A stretch of 64,000 nt of DNA from positions 2,542,001 to 2,606,000 of the forward strand of contig CAWILH010000002.1 of assembly GCA_963836915.1 (NCBI GenBank). Direction: 5' to 3'. The notes beneath the pieces are model-generated. The model saw nothing but the letters and a program-made list of their open reading frames with translations, did not search any database and was not told the origin of the DNA. Both the position numbers and the translations under genes were made by a program. The stretch is from Cryomorpha sp963836915 (GTDB lineage Bacteria; Bacteroidota; Bacteroidia; Flavobacteriales_D; Cryomorphaceae). Positions 9,320 to 19,024 of the stretch are shown piece by piece (the stretch's first letter is position 1; each line of letters opens with the position of its first letter).

Positions 9320-10028
9320 GATAAAATCTCTTTTTTTACCTTAAATTAGTTAATTAAACGATTAAGTAGTTGATATGTTGTGCCTTACTAAAAGGCTAAT
9401 CGGAGTTTCCGGTAAGCATTTCTGAATCGAAATACTTGGTTATTGGTGTAACAGCCGGCAACAAATTTTGGAAAAAAGCTGGCTTGATTCAAACCCTTTC
9501 TATTCACATTCGGCCTAAGTTTTCAACACGGGCCATCACTGCACATCGGCACCTCCTATTCAGCCTGCCTTTTTCAAAAATCAGGATGTTGATCAAAGAT
9601 ACGAATTGAAATTTCGACCTTAATTTCTGGCACAATTTTAAGTTTTATGCCCTACCCGAAAGGAATTTTTTAACAGTATTCCATTGTCCATTAGCCCATT
9701 GACTATGAATTCTCAATGTTGTGGAAAAGTAAAGAGAATATTAATTGGATGTTAAGTGCTATTTGGGAATCAGGGGGTTGGCGGTTTTTATGAGTCGCGA
9801 GGGGGCTAGTCGCGAGCTCGGTCTGCGGGCTGGGGTGCCTTAATGAAGGAGCTGAAAGCTTCCGGCTGGAAGCTTCAGGCTGCAAGCTTTGTGAACTTCG
9901 ATTTTTAGTAAAAGCCCGAGAATTTCATTTAGTTGCTGAGCTTTGATTCGGAACGGGTGCGGTTTTTTCCTGGATTTGTATCGGATGAATTTTATGCGCC
10001 GGTTTTTTCGCAAGAGCTTGAAGCTTTT
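9320..10028. other. Long intergenic region upstream of nrdB
   Basis: About 700 bases with no supported gene. It should contain the nrdB promoter. A short perfect palindrome at 9856-9875 (AAGCTTCC, four-base loop, GGAAGCTT) and AGCTTCAAGCTT-type sequences at 10014-10064 that overlap the end of the DUF3109 gene could act as a terminator or a small repeat. The short minus-strand frame at 9703-9885 has no family features. Confidence 0.4.
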
Positions 10029-10598
10029 TTAAGAAGCAAGGTATGCATCTGAAGCTTCAAGCTTCTTATAATAGTCCTTTCCAAACTTTCGGATGATCGG
10101 TTCTTTGAGAAATTTGAAAACCTTAACATCAATCTTGGCGCCGCAGGTTCTGGCTGGGTCACAGATGGGCCAGTGGTGGTAGTTTAAAGCTGTAAAATCT
10201 TTGAGCTCGTTGACGCGTATCGGGTAGAGATGGCAGGAGACAGGTTTTGGAAAGTCGGTCTTTCCATCGCGAAAAGCCATTTCAATAGCGCATTTGGCTA
10301 TGCCGCCACCATCGAACTGTACGAAGGCACATTCCTTTCCATCTACCAATGGGGTGACATATTCGCCATCGGAATCTATGGTAAACACCCCGTTTTCTTC
10401 TACGCTGGCTATGCCTTCGCGCCGCATATAGGGCTTCACGTCTTCATAGATTTCTTCGAGTATCCCCACTTCATTTGCTTCAAGCGGCGCGCCACTCTCG
10501 CCTTCTACGCAGCAGGCACCTTTGCAGGCACCGAGATCGCATACGAAGCGTTTTTCAAAAACATCGTCAGAAACGAGTGTATCATCTATTTGAACCAT
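10029..10598 (-). CDS. DUF3109 family cysteine-rich protein
   Basis: A protein of 189 residues from the ATG at 10598 (an in-frame start ten codons upstream is less likely because it runs into the divergent glyS promoter region). It carries a cysteine cluster near the N-terminus (CDLGACKGACC) and more cysteines in CHLYPIRV and CDPARTCG, the pattern of DUF3109, which resembles YkgJ-type metal or Fe-S cluster proteins. Biochemical function is unknown. It is divergent from glyS and shares a short intergenic region with it. Confidence 0.8.
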   Translation of the reverse strand: MVQIDDTLVSDDVFEKRFVCDLGACKGACCVEGESGAPLEANEVGILEEIYEDVKPYMRREGIASVEENGVFTIDSDGEYVTPLVDGKECAFVQFDGGGIAKCAIEMAFRDGKTDFPKPVSCHLYPIRVNELKDFTALNYHHWPICDPARTCGAKIDVKVFKFLKEPIIRKFGKDYYKKLEASDAYLAS

Positions 10599-10642
10599 CG
10601 CACAAAGGTAAATAAGTTCATGCAGCAATCTACCGGAAGGTA

Positions 10643-10673
10643 TTGCCTACCCATTTCTATTCAAGTACTTTTG
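10643..10673 (+). promoter_or_regulatory. glyS promoter
   Basis: TTG (10643-10645) and TACTTTTG (10666-10673) are separated by 20 bases, which fits the Bacteroidota sigma factor consensus. Transcription would begin near 10680, leaving a leader of about six bases before the ATG at 10686. This supports that start over the much longer open frame upstream. Confidence 0.6.
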
Positions 10674-10685
10674 GCCGCTGAAAAT

Positions 10686-12236
10686 ATGCCCATCATGAAA
10701 GCTACCGACGATAAATTAAAACAGATCATAGGCCACGCCAAGGAATACGGATTCGTGTATCCATCCAGTGAAATATACGACGGCCTGAGCGCCACGTATG
10801 ATTATGGGCCTTATGGTGTGGAGCTGAAAAATAACCTGCGCGCATACTGGTGGGCAGCAATGGTAAGGCTCAATGAGGATATAGTGGGGCTGGATGCTTC
10901 CATATTCATGCACCCTACCACCTGGAAGGCTTCGGGCCATGTAGATGCGTTTAACGATCCGCTCATCGATAATAAAGACAGCAAGAAGCGCTACCGCGCC
11001 GATGTGCTGATAGAAGAACATGCGGAGAAGTATGAAGTAAAGATCCAGAAGGATATTGCAAAGGCTTCCGCCAAATTTGGTGATGCCTTTGATGAAAAAC
11101 AATTCAGGGCTACCAACCCGAATGTGCTGCGCAACCAAGAGAAAATAGATGACATAAATGGCCGCTTCAAAGAAGCCATGGGCCGCGCAGACCTCACCGC
11201 GGTGAAGCAGCTTATCGAAGACCTGGGCATCGCCGATCCAGAGACGGGATCGAAAAACTGGACCGATGTGCGCCAGTTCAACCTGATGTTCAAGACCGAG
11301 CTGGGCTCACTGGCCGGCGATGCGAGCACCATATACCTGCGTCCCGAAACGGCGCAAGGCATTTTTGTCAACTTCCTGAATGTGCAGAAGAGCAGCAGGA
11401 TGAAAATTCCTTTTGGCATCGCACAGACCGGAAAGGCCTTTAGAAACGAAATCATTGCCCGCCAGTTCATCTTCCGGATGCGGGAATTTGAGCAGATGGA
11501 AATGCAGTATTTCGTAAAGCCCGGCACCGAGCTGGAGTGGTATGAAAAGTGGAAAGCCGCCCGCATGAGATGGCATAATGCCTTGGGATTGGGAGCAGCC
11601 AACTACCGGTTTCACGATCATCTGAAGATGGCGCATTACGCGAATGCCGCCGCCGATATAGAATTCAATTTTCCGATGGGATTTAAGGAGCTGGAAGGTA
11701 TCCACTCCCGCACCGATTTTGACCTAAAGGCGCATGAGATGCATAGCGGCAAGAAGCTACAATTCTTTGATCCTGAAGATAAAAAAAGCTACGTGCCTTA
11801 CGTGATCGAAACATCTATTGGCCTTGACCGCCTATTTCTGGCCGTACTTACGGCGGCGCTTGAAGAAGAAGAGCTCGAAGATGGAAATACCCGCATGGTG
11901 ATGAAAATCCCACCGGCATTGGCACCCATAAAGGTCGCCGTACTGCCCTTGGTGAAGAAAGACGGTTTGCCTGAAAAGGCGCTCGAAATTTTAAATAGCC
12001 TTATGCTCGACCATAATTGCCAATATGATGAAAAGGACAGCATAGGGAAGCGCTACCGCCGCCAGGATGCCATAGGCACGCCTTACTGCATTACCGTAGA
12101 CCACGAAACATTGGATGATAATAAAGTGACCATTCGCGAGCGCGACACCATGCAGCAAGACCGTGTGGCCATGGGCGAAGTAGCCGGAATCGTGGGCGCA
12201 AGGGTCTCCATGCATGGATTGTTGGGGCAGTTATAG
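10686..12236 (+). CDS. glyS: Glycyl-tRNA synthetase (single-chain alpha2 type)
   Basis: A 516-residue class II aminoacyl-tRNA synthetase that charges tRNA-Gly. The start region LKQIIGHAKEYGFVYPSSEI is typical of the homodimeric enzyme; motif 2 is GKAFRNEI with the nearby FRMREFEQME, and motif 3 is IETSIGLDRLFLA; the C-terminal anticodon-binding domain follows. The frame is open back to 10230, but that part is antisense to the DUF3109 gene. The ATG at 10686 is chosen from the promoter position and family length; ATG 10695 is an alternative. Confidence 0.95.
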   Translation: MPIMKATDDKLKQIIGHAKEYGFVYPSSEIYDGLSATYDYGPYGVELKNNLRAYWWAAMVRLNEDIVGLDASIFMHPTTWKASGHVDAFNDPLIDNKDSKKRYRADVLIEEHAEKYEVKIQKDIAKASAKFGDAFDEKQFRATNPNVLRNQEKIDDINGRFKEAMGRADLTAVKQLIEDLGIADPETGSKNWTDVRQFNLMFKTELGSLAGDASTIYLRPETAQGIFVNFLNVQKSSRMKIPFGIAQTGKAFRNEIIARQFIFRMREFEQMEMQYFVKPGTELEWYEKWKAARMRWHNALGLGAANYRFHDHLKMAHYANAAADIEFNFPMGFKELEGIHSRTDFDLKAHEMHSGKKLQFFDPEDKKSYVPYVIETSIGLDRLFLAVLTAALEEEELEDGNTRMVMKIPPALAPIKVAVLPLVKKDGLPEKALEILNSLMLDHNCQYDEKDSIGKRYRRQDAIGTPYCITVDHETLDDNKVTIRERDTMQQDRVAMGEVAGIVGARVSMHGLLGQL

Positions 12237-12320
12237 TGCATAAACTTTGTTGGCAGAGCGAGAAGGAAGCCATTAATTCCCTGCAGGGCTAGCTGATAAA
12301 AAGTATATTTGATATATTCA

Positions 12321-12569
12321 ATGATCACAAACCAAGACTCAATGAAAGCCATGAAAGAGCAGATAAAACTACTTACCGCAAGTTCGATCTATATTAACCG
12401 CGTTGCATCCCTTTTAGATCAGGATAATATCTCGTACCTGATAAAAGACAATGTTGAATCAGCCCGGCTGGCCGGCTTCGGCACTACTCAAAATGACGTT
12501 GATCTCTATGTTTTTGAGTCTGATATAGACCGTGCTGCCAAGATTATGGAAGACTTTGAGAAAGCGTAA
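12321..12569 (+). CDS. DUF2007 domain protein
   Basis: A small protein of 82 residues with the DUF2007 pattern: a short beta-alpha-beta fold beginning LLTASSIYINRVASLLDQD and ending DVDLYVFESDIDRAAKIMEDF. The family is described as putative signal-transducing or PII-like, with no proven function. The start at ATG 12321 is chosen over an in-frame start four codons upstream. It follows glyS after 84 bases and may be cotranscribed. Confidence 0.75.
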   Translation: MITNQDSMKAMKEQIKLLTASSIYINRVASLLDQDNISYLIKDNVESARLAGFGTTQNDVDLYVFESDIDRAAKIMEDFEKA

Positions 12570-13014
12570 AACGATTTTAATAATAAATCATGTTTACCAC
12601 CATTCAAAAGTAAACCAAGAAGGGGTTGACCGCTGCAACTGTTGAGACTTTCTGAATCACTGTACCAATGCCAGCTTACCTCCCATGGCATATCATCCAT
12701 TTATAACTACCGCAAAATCCGATTTTGATCTGGGGATTGTTGTGGCCTGTTAATGAAGTATCGGAAAAGCCATTTGGAACGTTTCGAAAGAGGTCTCGCA
12801 GTCCATTAAATGGGCGCTTACCCTTTGCCGGAAGTCCACCGCTCAAAAAACCCCTGCCATCGTGAGCGCCATCAATAGATCTGCGGGCACGGGAGCTGAT
12901 ACAATGGAAAACCATTCGATCCGGGTCAGGAAGATTCCCATGGAATATCTACATTTATAGCTTCGCCATTGGGTCAGAGATAGCTAACACTTTTCCTTTT
13001 CCCAATTTTAAATA
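12570..13014. other. Intergenic region left of the IS element
   Basis: About 445 bases between the DUF2007 gene and the IS. Minus-strand frames here (12506-12915) show no family features. The last seven bases, TTAAATA (13008-13014), are the left copy of the IS target duplication. Confidence 0.4.
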
Positions 13015-13041
13015 CTCAAGTTTCGCACATAAATTAGTTTT

Positions 13042-14475
13042 TCATGCTGCCCTTGTATCGTAGTATGCTGCAATTTTGTTCAGGCTGTTTTTTTCAATAA
13101 TCTCGGCCACGAATTTATCAATGTCTTCTATTGCGAGTCCGAAGACTTCAATGACTAAGTTCACAAGTTCTTGAAAAAGTCCCCACAGCCTTTGATCCAA
13201 TGTAAACTCCATAAGTTTTTCTTCAGCTTCTCGAAATACTTCTCCCTTGGTCTCATAGTCACCAAAGCGCTTTTGCAATGCGAGGAGGATATATTGAGTC
13301 ATTGTGGTGGTAATATCAGCAAACTGCGCTGCAAGGTCTTCTGCTTGGCATTTCCCTAGTTTCAAATACTGTTTAGACTCTTTGAAAAACACTTCGATCG
13401 ACCACCGTATTTGGTATATCTGTATGGTTTTTAAATATCCCGATGTCAGATCGGTGCTCAAGATAAGGTGCCACTTTGCCTGCGTGCCAAAACGGGAAAA
13501 GAACAACTTTATGTCATGGCCTTTGTACTTTACCTTTACCTCTATATAAGTGGCTTTCAGTTTACGGCAGCGCTTTCGTGTGCTACTTAATCTGGCAAGT
13601 AGTTCTTTGGAAGTATACGCTCCCCCTTGGTACTCATATTTTGCCTTTGCCATCTTCATCATACCGACGAGTTTCACGTTCAGTTTTTGAGCTGATCCCA
13701 GCATCTTCTCACACGTGAACCAACTATCCATGAGTAGATAATCCACAGCTAAATATTTACAGGCTTTAGTGATCATTGCAATCGCCGAGCTGATTTTATC
13801 ACCGTCCATTGCTGCCTTGCGCTTCCCTGTAATACTGACCCTTTCGCGCCCTGCCCCGAACTGTCTTTCAAGTACGGCAACATCCAATCCATAAGGTTTG
13901 CTCTTTTTCTTGCCTTTCTCTCTATGGAGTGTGAAATTTACGGGAAGGAAGCTTTTGCCGTCAAAATAACCGAGCAGCAAAAGCTTGAAGCCTAAGGTGT
14001 AACGCATATCTGCGTGATCCCAGAGCTTGCCGACCCCTTCCATAAGCTTGCCTTTTTTGGGCAGTACGGTGTCATCAATGATCAAACACTTTGGGCTACC
14101 ATCTATTTTCTCTGTTCCTTTTTTTGCCACAAGCTTTACAAACCTTTTCACAAAGGCCGTGTGAAAGCTTTCCCAGTTTATGTCTTCTCTTTTTTTCAGC
14201 CGATAATAACTGTCTTTGCACGCCGCACTGACTTTGCCAAAGCCGCTGCCCAAGAACGAGTGGATATTGTCTTTCCCGGCAAATGGGACCATCACCAGTA
14301 CCTTCATCAGATCGCTGGCACTGTATCCCTTCTGTTTGGCCTTGTCCAATAATCTATAAACTTGTTTGAAGTCAAAAAAATTGATCCAATAAAGGAATCT
14401 TTCGAGAATAGTATCAGAAGAAGTAATTTCTTTTCCGATTTCCGAAATGCAATTTGTATCTTTGTTTCGCAGCAT
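13042..14475 (-). CDS. IS4-family DDE transposase
   Basis: A 477-residue transposase that cuts and joins the ends of the surrounding IS. The DDE catalytic residues are visible: the first aspartate in CLIIDDTVLPKKGK, the second in LLMDSWF, and the glutamate in YQIRWSIEVFFKESK, which also contains the Y-R-E-K signature of the IS4 family. The gene appears intact, so the element may be active. A 25-bp inverted repeat lies 24 bases upstream of the start codon. Confidence 0.92.
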   Translation of the reverse strand: MLRNKDTNCISEIGKEITSSDTILERFLYWINFFDFKQVYRLLDKAKQKGYSASDLMKVLVMVPFAGKDNIHSFLGSGFGKVSAACKDSYYRLKKREDINWESFHTAFVKRFVKLVAKKGTEKIDGSPKCLIIDDTVLPKKGKLMEGVGKLWDHADMRYTLGFKLLLLGYFDGKSFLPVNFTLHREKGKKKSKPYGLDVAVLERQFGAGRERVSITGKRKAAMDGDKISSAIAMITKACKYLAVDYLLMDSWFTCEKMLGSAQKLNVKLVGMMKMAKAKYEYQGGAYTSKELLARLSSTRKRCRKLKATYIEVKVKYKGHDIKLFFSRFGTQAKWHLILSTDLTSGYLKTIQIYQIRWSIEVFFKESKQYLKLGKCQAEDLAAQFADITTTMTQYILLALQKRFGDYETKGEVFREAEEKLMEFTLDQRLWGLFQELVNLVIEVFGLAIEDIDKFVAEIIEKNSLNKIAAYYDTRAA

Positions 14476-14498
14476 ATTATTGTTTTGTTTGGAGACAT

Positions 14499-14523
14499 TA
14501 ATGTACTAATAATTAGTACATTA
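14499..14523. repeat. Perfect 12-bp inverted repeat upstream of the transposase
   Basis: Two arms, TAATGTACTAAT and ATTAGTACATTA, are separated by a single base. It lies inside the IS between the right terminal repeat and the transposase start. It could be an operator for the transposase, or a hairpin limiting read-through from outside; no U-tract is present. Confidence 0.75.
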
Positions 14524-14591
14524 TACAATAATATCGCTGCTTTTTTTATGCGATTATTTCACCTGCGAAACTTGAGTTAAATATTAAACAT

Positions 14592-15540
14592 ATGGGACTA
14601 AAAAGCTACAAGCTACCGTATCAAGTCTATAATTTGCTCAATAAGAAACTATTGAAGCATAATGTCCCTTTGTACAAAAAATACGGACTGAGGAAGACTT
14701 ATTTTTCATCCATATCAAGTGAAGATTTTAAGGATATCGCTGCCGACCCGCCGATTTACGACACCGAAAATTCAATGCAAAAAATGCCGGATAATCCTGA
14801 TTTCAAAACGCTTGACGGGAAAGTTCAAGAAGCGCTGCTCCCTTGGTCGGAAAATGGATACGCCATACTCCGCGACTTCTTTTCGGCCGAAGAAGTGAAT
14901 ACATATAATCAGGAAATAGAGCGATTGATTGCATCCAAGGAAGTGAAATTTCGCTACGGAAATAAAATAATGTTTGCCATACACCACTCTGATCTTTTGA
15001 AAAATGCCGGTGCCGGGAGCAAACTCATGGCCATTTTGAAGACCATCATGGGCAAGGATGTAGAACTGTTTCAGAGCATCAATTTCCTAAGGGGTAGCGG
15101 GCAGCGCGCACATTCTGACTCTATACACATGACCACTTTTCCTTATGGAAATCTCGTAGCAGTATGGGTGGCGCTAGAAGATATAAGCGAAAACTGCGGC
15201 CCGTTGAAATACTATCCAGGCTCCCATAAGTTACCGTATGTGATGAACCGCGATTTCGGCAATCTATCGTCGCGCCATAAACTGGGAGATAAATCGTATA
15301 TAGATTATGAAGATCACATCGAAAAGATAGTGGTTCGAAGAAAACCTGAAAGCCAAGACCTTCATTGCCAAAAAAGGGGACATCCTTATCTGGCATGCCA
15401 ATCTGCTGCACGGCGGCAGCCCGGTACTGGATCCCAAAAGCACTAGAAAAAGTATGGTGTTCCATTATTATTCCAAAGATGCCATCTGCTTTCATGAAGT
15501 AACGCAAAGGCCGACGCTGAAGAAAATCCAAAATAGTTAA
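14592..15540 (+). pseudogene. Phytanoyl-CoA dioxygenase (PhyH) family gene with a frameshift
   Basis: The first 247 codons encode a PhyH-type Fe(II)/2-oxoglutarate oxygenase with the HxD metal motif (RAHSDSIHMTT). Near 15330-15336 the frame is lost by one extra base; the next frame continues through the distal metal histidine (IWHANLLHGGSP) and a downstream arginine (STRKSMVFHY) to a TAA at 15538-15540. Corrected length is about 315 residues. As written the product ends out of frame at 15446 and would lack the distal histidine, so it would be inactive. The IS ends 15 bases upstream. It is either a real pseudogene or a one-base sequence error. Confidence 0.82.
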
Positions 15541-15763
15541 GACCATTTTGCTTTTTACTCGCGTGTAAAATGGCTTGGTAAATGCCGGACTTTCTTGTTT
15601 TTCAAAAAATCAATTGCACCAGAAGTATCCTTTCCTGAAGGTTCGTGCCAACAATAGTCGGTAGACAAAATTGCTGCCTGCACCTTGAGCGCATTTCCTC
15701 GGAAAGAAATACGCCAGATCGGTACCCTAGATTTAAAAATTAGTTCTTTCCTTTAGTGCAGCA

Positions 15764-16642
15764 ATGAAAAAGATATTGGTGACCGGCGCCACCGGAAATA
15801 TTGGTTCCGAAGTGATCCGCTTTTTAAGTGCCTTTTCGGCAAAAGCTGAGATTATTGCAGCAGTGCGGAATATTGGAAAGGATCGGCTCAAGTTTCCTGA
15901 ATCCCCGCGCTTAGGTTTTAGGAATTTCGATTTTGAAAATGAAGTTTCTTTTCTACCCGCCCTTCGCGATATTGATACGCTCTTTTTACTTCGACCTCCA
16001 CAGCTAGCCGATGTAGATCGCTATTTCAAGCCATTGCTCGAAGCTGCAAAAGCGGCCGGGGTAAAGCAAATTGTTTTTCTATCCGTGCAGGGCGCCGAAA
16101 TGAGCAGAGTGATTCCACATAATAAAATTGAGCGCCTTATCGGAGCGCTGGGCTTCGACCATATCTTTCTGCGACCCGGCTATTTTATGCAAAACCTTAC
16201 AACTACCCTTCTCGCTGAAATTCGGCAAAACCAACGTATCACATTGCCTTCGGGTCACGCTAAATTCAACTGGATAGATGCCAAGAACATCGGCGAAGCA
16301 GCAGCCACCGTTATACTCTATTTCGATGATTATCAAGGAAGAGCATACGATATTACGGGCAGTGAAAATCTAGATTTCTATGAAGTGGCCGAAATAATGA
16401 CACGCGTCATTGGCACCCCATTTGGGTTCAAAAGTGTCAATCCCTTTTCTTACTTTATCTGGAAAAAAAAGGATGGCGTTTCAACCGGTTTCGCATTTGT
16501 GATGACCCTCTTACACTTCTTGCCGCGAATTCAAAAAAGACCGGAAATATCCGACCATTATTTTAATTTAACCGGAAAGCCCCCCACCACCCTTGAAGCG
16601 TTCCTCGAAAGGGAAAAACATAAATTTCTACCCAATCCTTGA
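15764..16642 (+). CDS. NmrA-like NAD(P)-binding oxidoreductase
   Basis: A 292-residue atypical short-chain dehydrogenase of the NmrA/quinone-oxidoreductase-like group. The Rossmann motif GATGNIGSEV is at residues 8-17 and the segments FLSVQGAEMS and HIFLRPGYFMQNL match the family. Such proteins act as NAD(P)H-dependent reductases or redox sensors; the substrate cannot be read from sequence. It stands alone, 223 bases after the PhyH remnant, with no clear operon partner. Confidence 0.82.
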   Translation: MKKILVTGATGNIGSEVIRFLSAFSAKAEIIAAVRNIGKDRLKFPESPRLGFRNFDFENEVSFLPALRDIDTLFLLRPPQLADVDRYFKPLLEAAKAAGVKQIVFLSVQGAEMSRVIPHNKIERLIGALGFDHIFLRPGYFMQNLTTTLLAEIRQNQRITLPSGHAKFNWIDAKNIGEAAATVILYFDDYQGRAYDITGSENLDFYEVAEIMTRVIGTPFGFKSVNPFSYFIWKKKDGVSTGFAFVMTLLHFLPRIQKRPEISDHYFNLTGKPPTTLEAFLEREKHKFLPNP

Positions 16643-16806
16643 TTTATAGCTGGCTATGATAAGCTTGCACTGGCCAGCGCAGAATCTAAGCCCAGCTCGT
16701 CATGGTAGATTATTTTTAATAATTTCACAGGCATCTACCTTCAAGAATTGACCTATCATCTTTCCATAGCGCCGCTCGGTAAGCGAAATAAACCCGTTCT
16801 AAAATC

Positions 16807-17169
16807 ATGCAAATAGCTATCAAAATACTCATCGGCCTTATTGCCTTGATTCATTGCTATATCCTTTTTTTTGAAATGTTTGCGTGGGAAACCCGCGGAA
16901 AAAAAGTGTTCACCAATTTTCCAGAACGGTTATTTCCGGAAACGAAAACCATGGCTGCAAATCAAGGTCTTTACAATGGTTTTTTGGCTGCTGGGCTCAT
17001 CTGGACTTTCTTCATCAATGACCCTATATGGTTTGAGAATATCTCCCTATTTTTTCTGGCTTGTGTATCCATCGCAGGAATTTATGGCGCGCTCACCGTC
17101 GAAAAAAAGATATTTTTTGTGCAGGCTTTGCCTGCTATTGCCGCAATCGTGCTCATACTTCTACGTTAG
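16807..17169 (+). CDS. DUF1304 family membrane protein
   Basis: A 120-residue protein with about four predicted membrane helices, matching DUF1304 (recognisable by HCYILFFEMFAWETRGKKVF near the N-terminus and the NQGLYNGFLAAGLIW segment). The family's function is unknown. It lies 42 bases upstream of the DUF1287 gene on the same strand and may form a small unit with it. Confidence 0.82.
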   Translation: MQIAIKILIGLIALIHCYILFFEMFAWETRGKKVFTNFPERLFPETKTMAANQGLYNGFLAAGLIWTFFINDPIWFENISLFFLACVSIAGIYGALTVEKKIFFVQALPAIAAIVLILLR

Positions 17170-17211
17170 CATTTGCCCAACAAAAAAATAAACCAATACA
17201 TCAGAGAGGCC

Positions 17212-17786
17212 ATGATTCCCAAACTTTATTGCATCCTGATCTTCCTGGGTTCGATGTATGTGGCTGCCCAAGATACTTTCGGCGGCCGTTTGGCGGAAGC
17301 TGCCTTTCTATTGACCAAAGAAAAAATAAGCTACGACCCTCGTAATTCAGCATTGCCTACCCCAACGGCGATGTGCCTTCCGGCAAAGGAGTGTGCACCG
17401 ATGTGGTGATACGCGCCTATCGTAAAATGGGCATTGATCTACAGAAAGAAGTGCACGAAGATATGGTCGCACACTTTTCAGCCTACCCTAGAATATGGGG
17501 CTTGAAAGCCACCGATGCCAATATTGATCATCGCCGCGTACCGAACCTTATGACCTTTTTTGAACGCCAAGGAACGGTTAAAAAGGTGAGCCAAAATCCC
17601 AAGGAATACCTCCCAGGAGATATCGTATGTTGGAGTTTGGGTGGCGGCATCACCCATATCGGTATCGTTTCGAAGCTGATTTCAAATGATCACGATCGTA
17701 ATCTTATCATCCATAATATCGGTGCCGGACAGGTGGTCGAAGATATTTTATTCGACTATAAAATAATTGGGCATTTTTGGGTATAG
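17212..17786 (+). pseudogene. DUF1287 family secreted protein with a frameshift
   Basis: The start at ATG 17212 gives a signal peptide (MIPKLYCILIFLGSMYVAAQ). The first frame reads to YDPRNS, and the next frame continues with YPNGDVPSGKGVCTDVVIR and NIDHRRVPNL, the DUF1287 core. The shift is near 17341-17349 and needs one missing base; corrected length is about 191 residues. The CTDVVIRAYR cysteine resembles NlpC/P60-type catalytic cysteines, so a peptidase-like role in the envelope is possible but unproven. A homopolymer or dinucleotide sequencing error would explain it equally well. Confidence 0.82.
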
Positions 17787-17847
17787 GGAGTGAGTTTATG
17801 AACCCAATTCTTAATCGTATCCGAGTGAATTTGATCAGTCTATCGTC

Positions 17848-19024
17848 TCAATGAAAATGACTTTGCAGAGCAGGCAATTCTCTCCAATTGATAGATCTGG
17901 CTATAATATGATTCTGCTCATTCTCTAAATAAAGTAATTTTTGGCTGGCATCATACTTATAATTGTAGGTGAGTTCAGCCAAATCATAATCCATCAATAC
18001 CATATTACGCTTTATTTGGTTAATCTTTAGTTTATAATCTGTGATACCAAAATCATAATCCTGCAAAATCACATATCCAGCGCGATGAACAAATATCATC
18101 TTTAAGGTAGGGTCTGATGATTCCAATACACGGTAAGCACCATGAAAGAGTGGTGTCTTGGTAGAATCATTCGGGTAAATAGACTGCTTTATAGTTGGAA
18201 CAGAAATTACAATGATTGCTATTACGATTAAAGTCTGGTGGATAATTCTATTCCGACCGAAAATCTGGATGCGCGGCATTTCTGGCAAGGAGACGGTCTT
18301 TCGTAAAATAAAAAAGTCTAGGACTACTTTAATCACAGGCTTTAAGAGTAAAATAGAAGTAAGGAGCAAAATAGAAGAGAAAGCCTTTACCGAGATATCA
18401 AAACTGAAATTTACTGCTACCACATTCACCATAATAAAAGTCGCCAAGAACAATCCCATAACCCGCGTATACCGGATAATGATCAGGATCGCTGCAATCA
18501 GTTCTGATATCCCAAGAAATAAATTATAAGCGTCTGACACTCCCATGGTACTCCAATAGAGTATATCTTGATCAAGAAAGCCCAATGGAGTGAAAAGGGT
18601 ATTGGGTTCAGGTTGATAAAATTGCATCCTGAGCACTTTGCTTAACCCATAATGAAGAAGGGTGAAAGCCAAAAAGTAAGTAAGAAATATTTGAATAAAT
18701 TTATAAGCAGTAGCACAGTCCTTCTTAAGAATTTTACTTATCAGTGTATTGAAAATTCCTGCGAAAGCCATCATTAACACTAGGCCGAGCCACATAAATC
18801 TGCCATCGGAAGAAATCTCCTGAAACCATGAATTTGTATTGAATACTAAGTCCCCGATGCCTTTTAATACAGGCATTAGGAACAGTGTTGCCAACTTCTT
18901 TTGGACACCTAAAAGATCGAGCGGCCCACGGAATAAAAATCACGACCAAAAACAAATAGACCAGCCCGTGCCTGAACAAATGAACGCGAAAAGTAGAGCG
19001 ATCCAATGCTAGATTCTTAGACAT
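17848..19024 (-). pseudogene. DoxX-like multi-pass membrane protein with an N-terminal frameshift
   Basis: A long frame (17848 to about 18940) encodes a protein with about eight hydrophobic segments resembling the DoxX-like superfamily (for example LHYGLSKVLRMQF and NVVAVNFSFDISVK). Its own start would be a TTG at 18894. The other frame begins at ATG 19024 with a first hydrophobic segment (LFRHGLVYLFLVVIFIPW) and passes into the main frame if one extra base is removed near 18915-18935. Corrected length is about 391 residues. The 5' end overlaps the upstream gene by 16 bases, which suggests coupling. Function unknown. Confidence 0.65.

Larger units (their letters stand above)
13015..14576 (-). 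mobile_element. Complete IS4-family insertion sequence, copy 1
   Basis: A 1562-bp element bounded by perfect 13-bp inverted repeats CTCAAGTTTCGCA (13015-13027 and, reversed, 14564-14576). It is flanked by 7-bp direct repeats TTAAATA (13008-13014 and 14577-14583), the expected target duplication. It holds one intact transposase gene. The 50 bases inside its right end are identical to the partial element at 63951-64000. It ends only 15 bases before the PhyH start codon, so it separates that gene from its original promoter. Confidence 0.92.

Noticed and set aside
9330..9400. NrdR box upstream of nrdB
   Set aside because: CACAACATATCAACT matches only about half of the consensus and is not in the usual tandem pair.
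10230..10685. Upstream extension of glyS by 152 codons
   Set aside because: It is antisense to the DUF3109 gene, has no synthetase features, and the glyS promoter lies within it.
12676..12915. Minus-strand 79-residue frame
   Set aside because: No homology pattern, signal or start context; it is likely a chance frame beside the IS.
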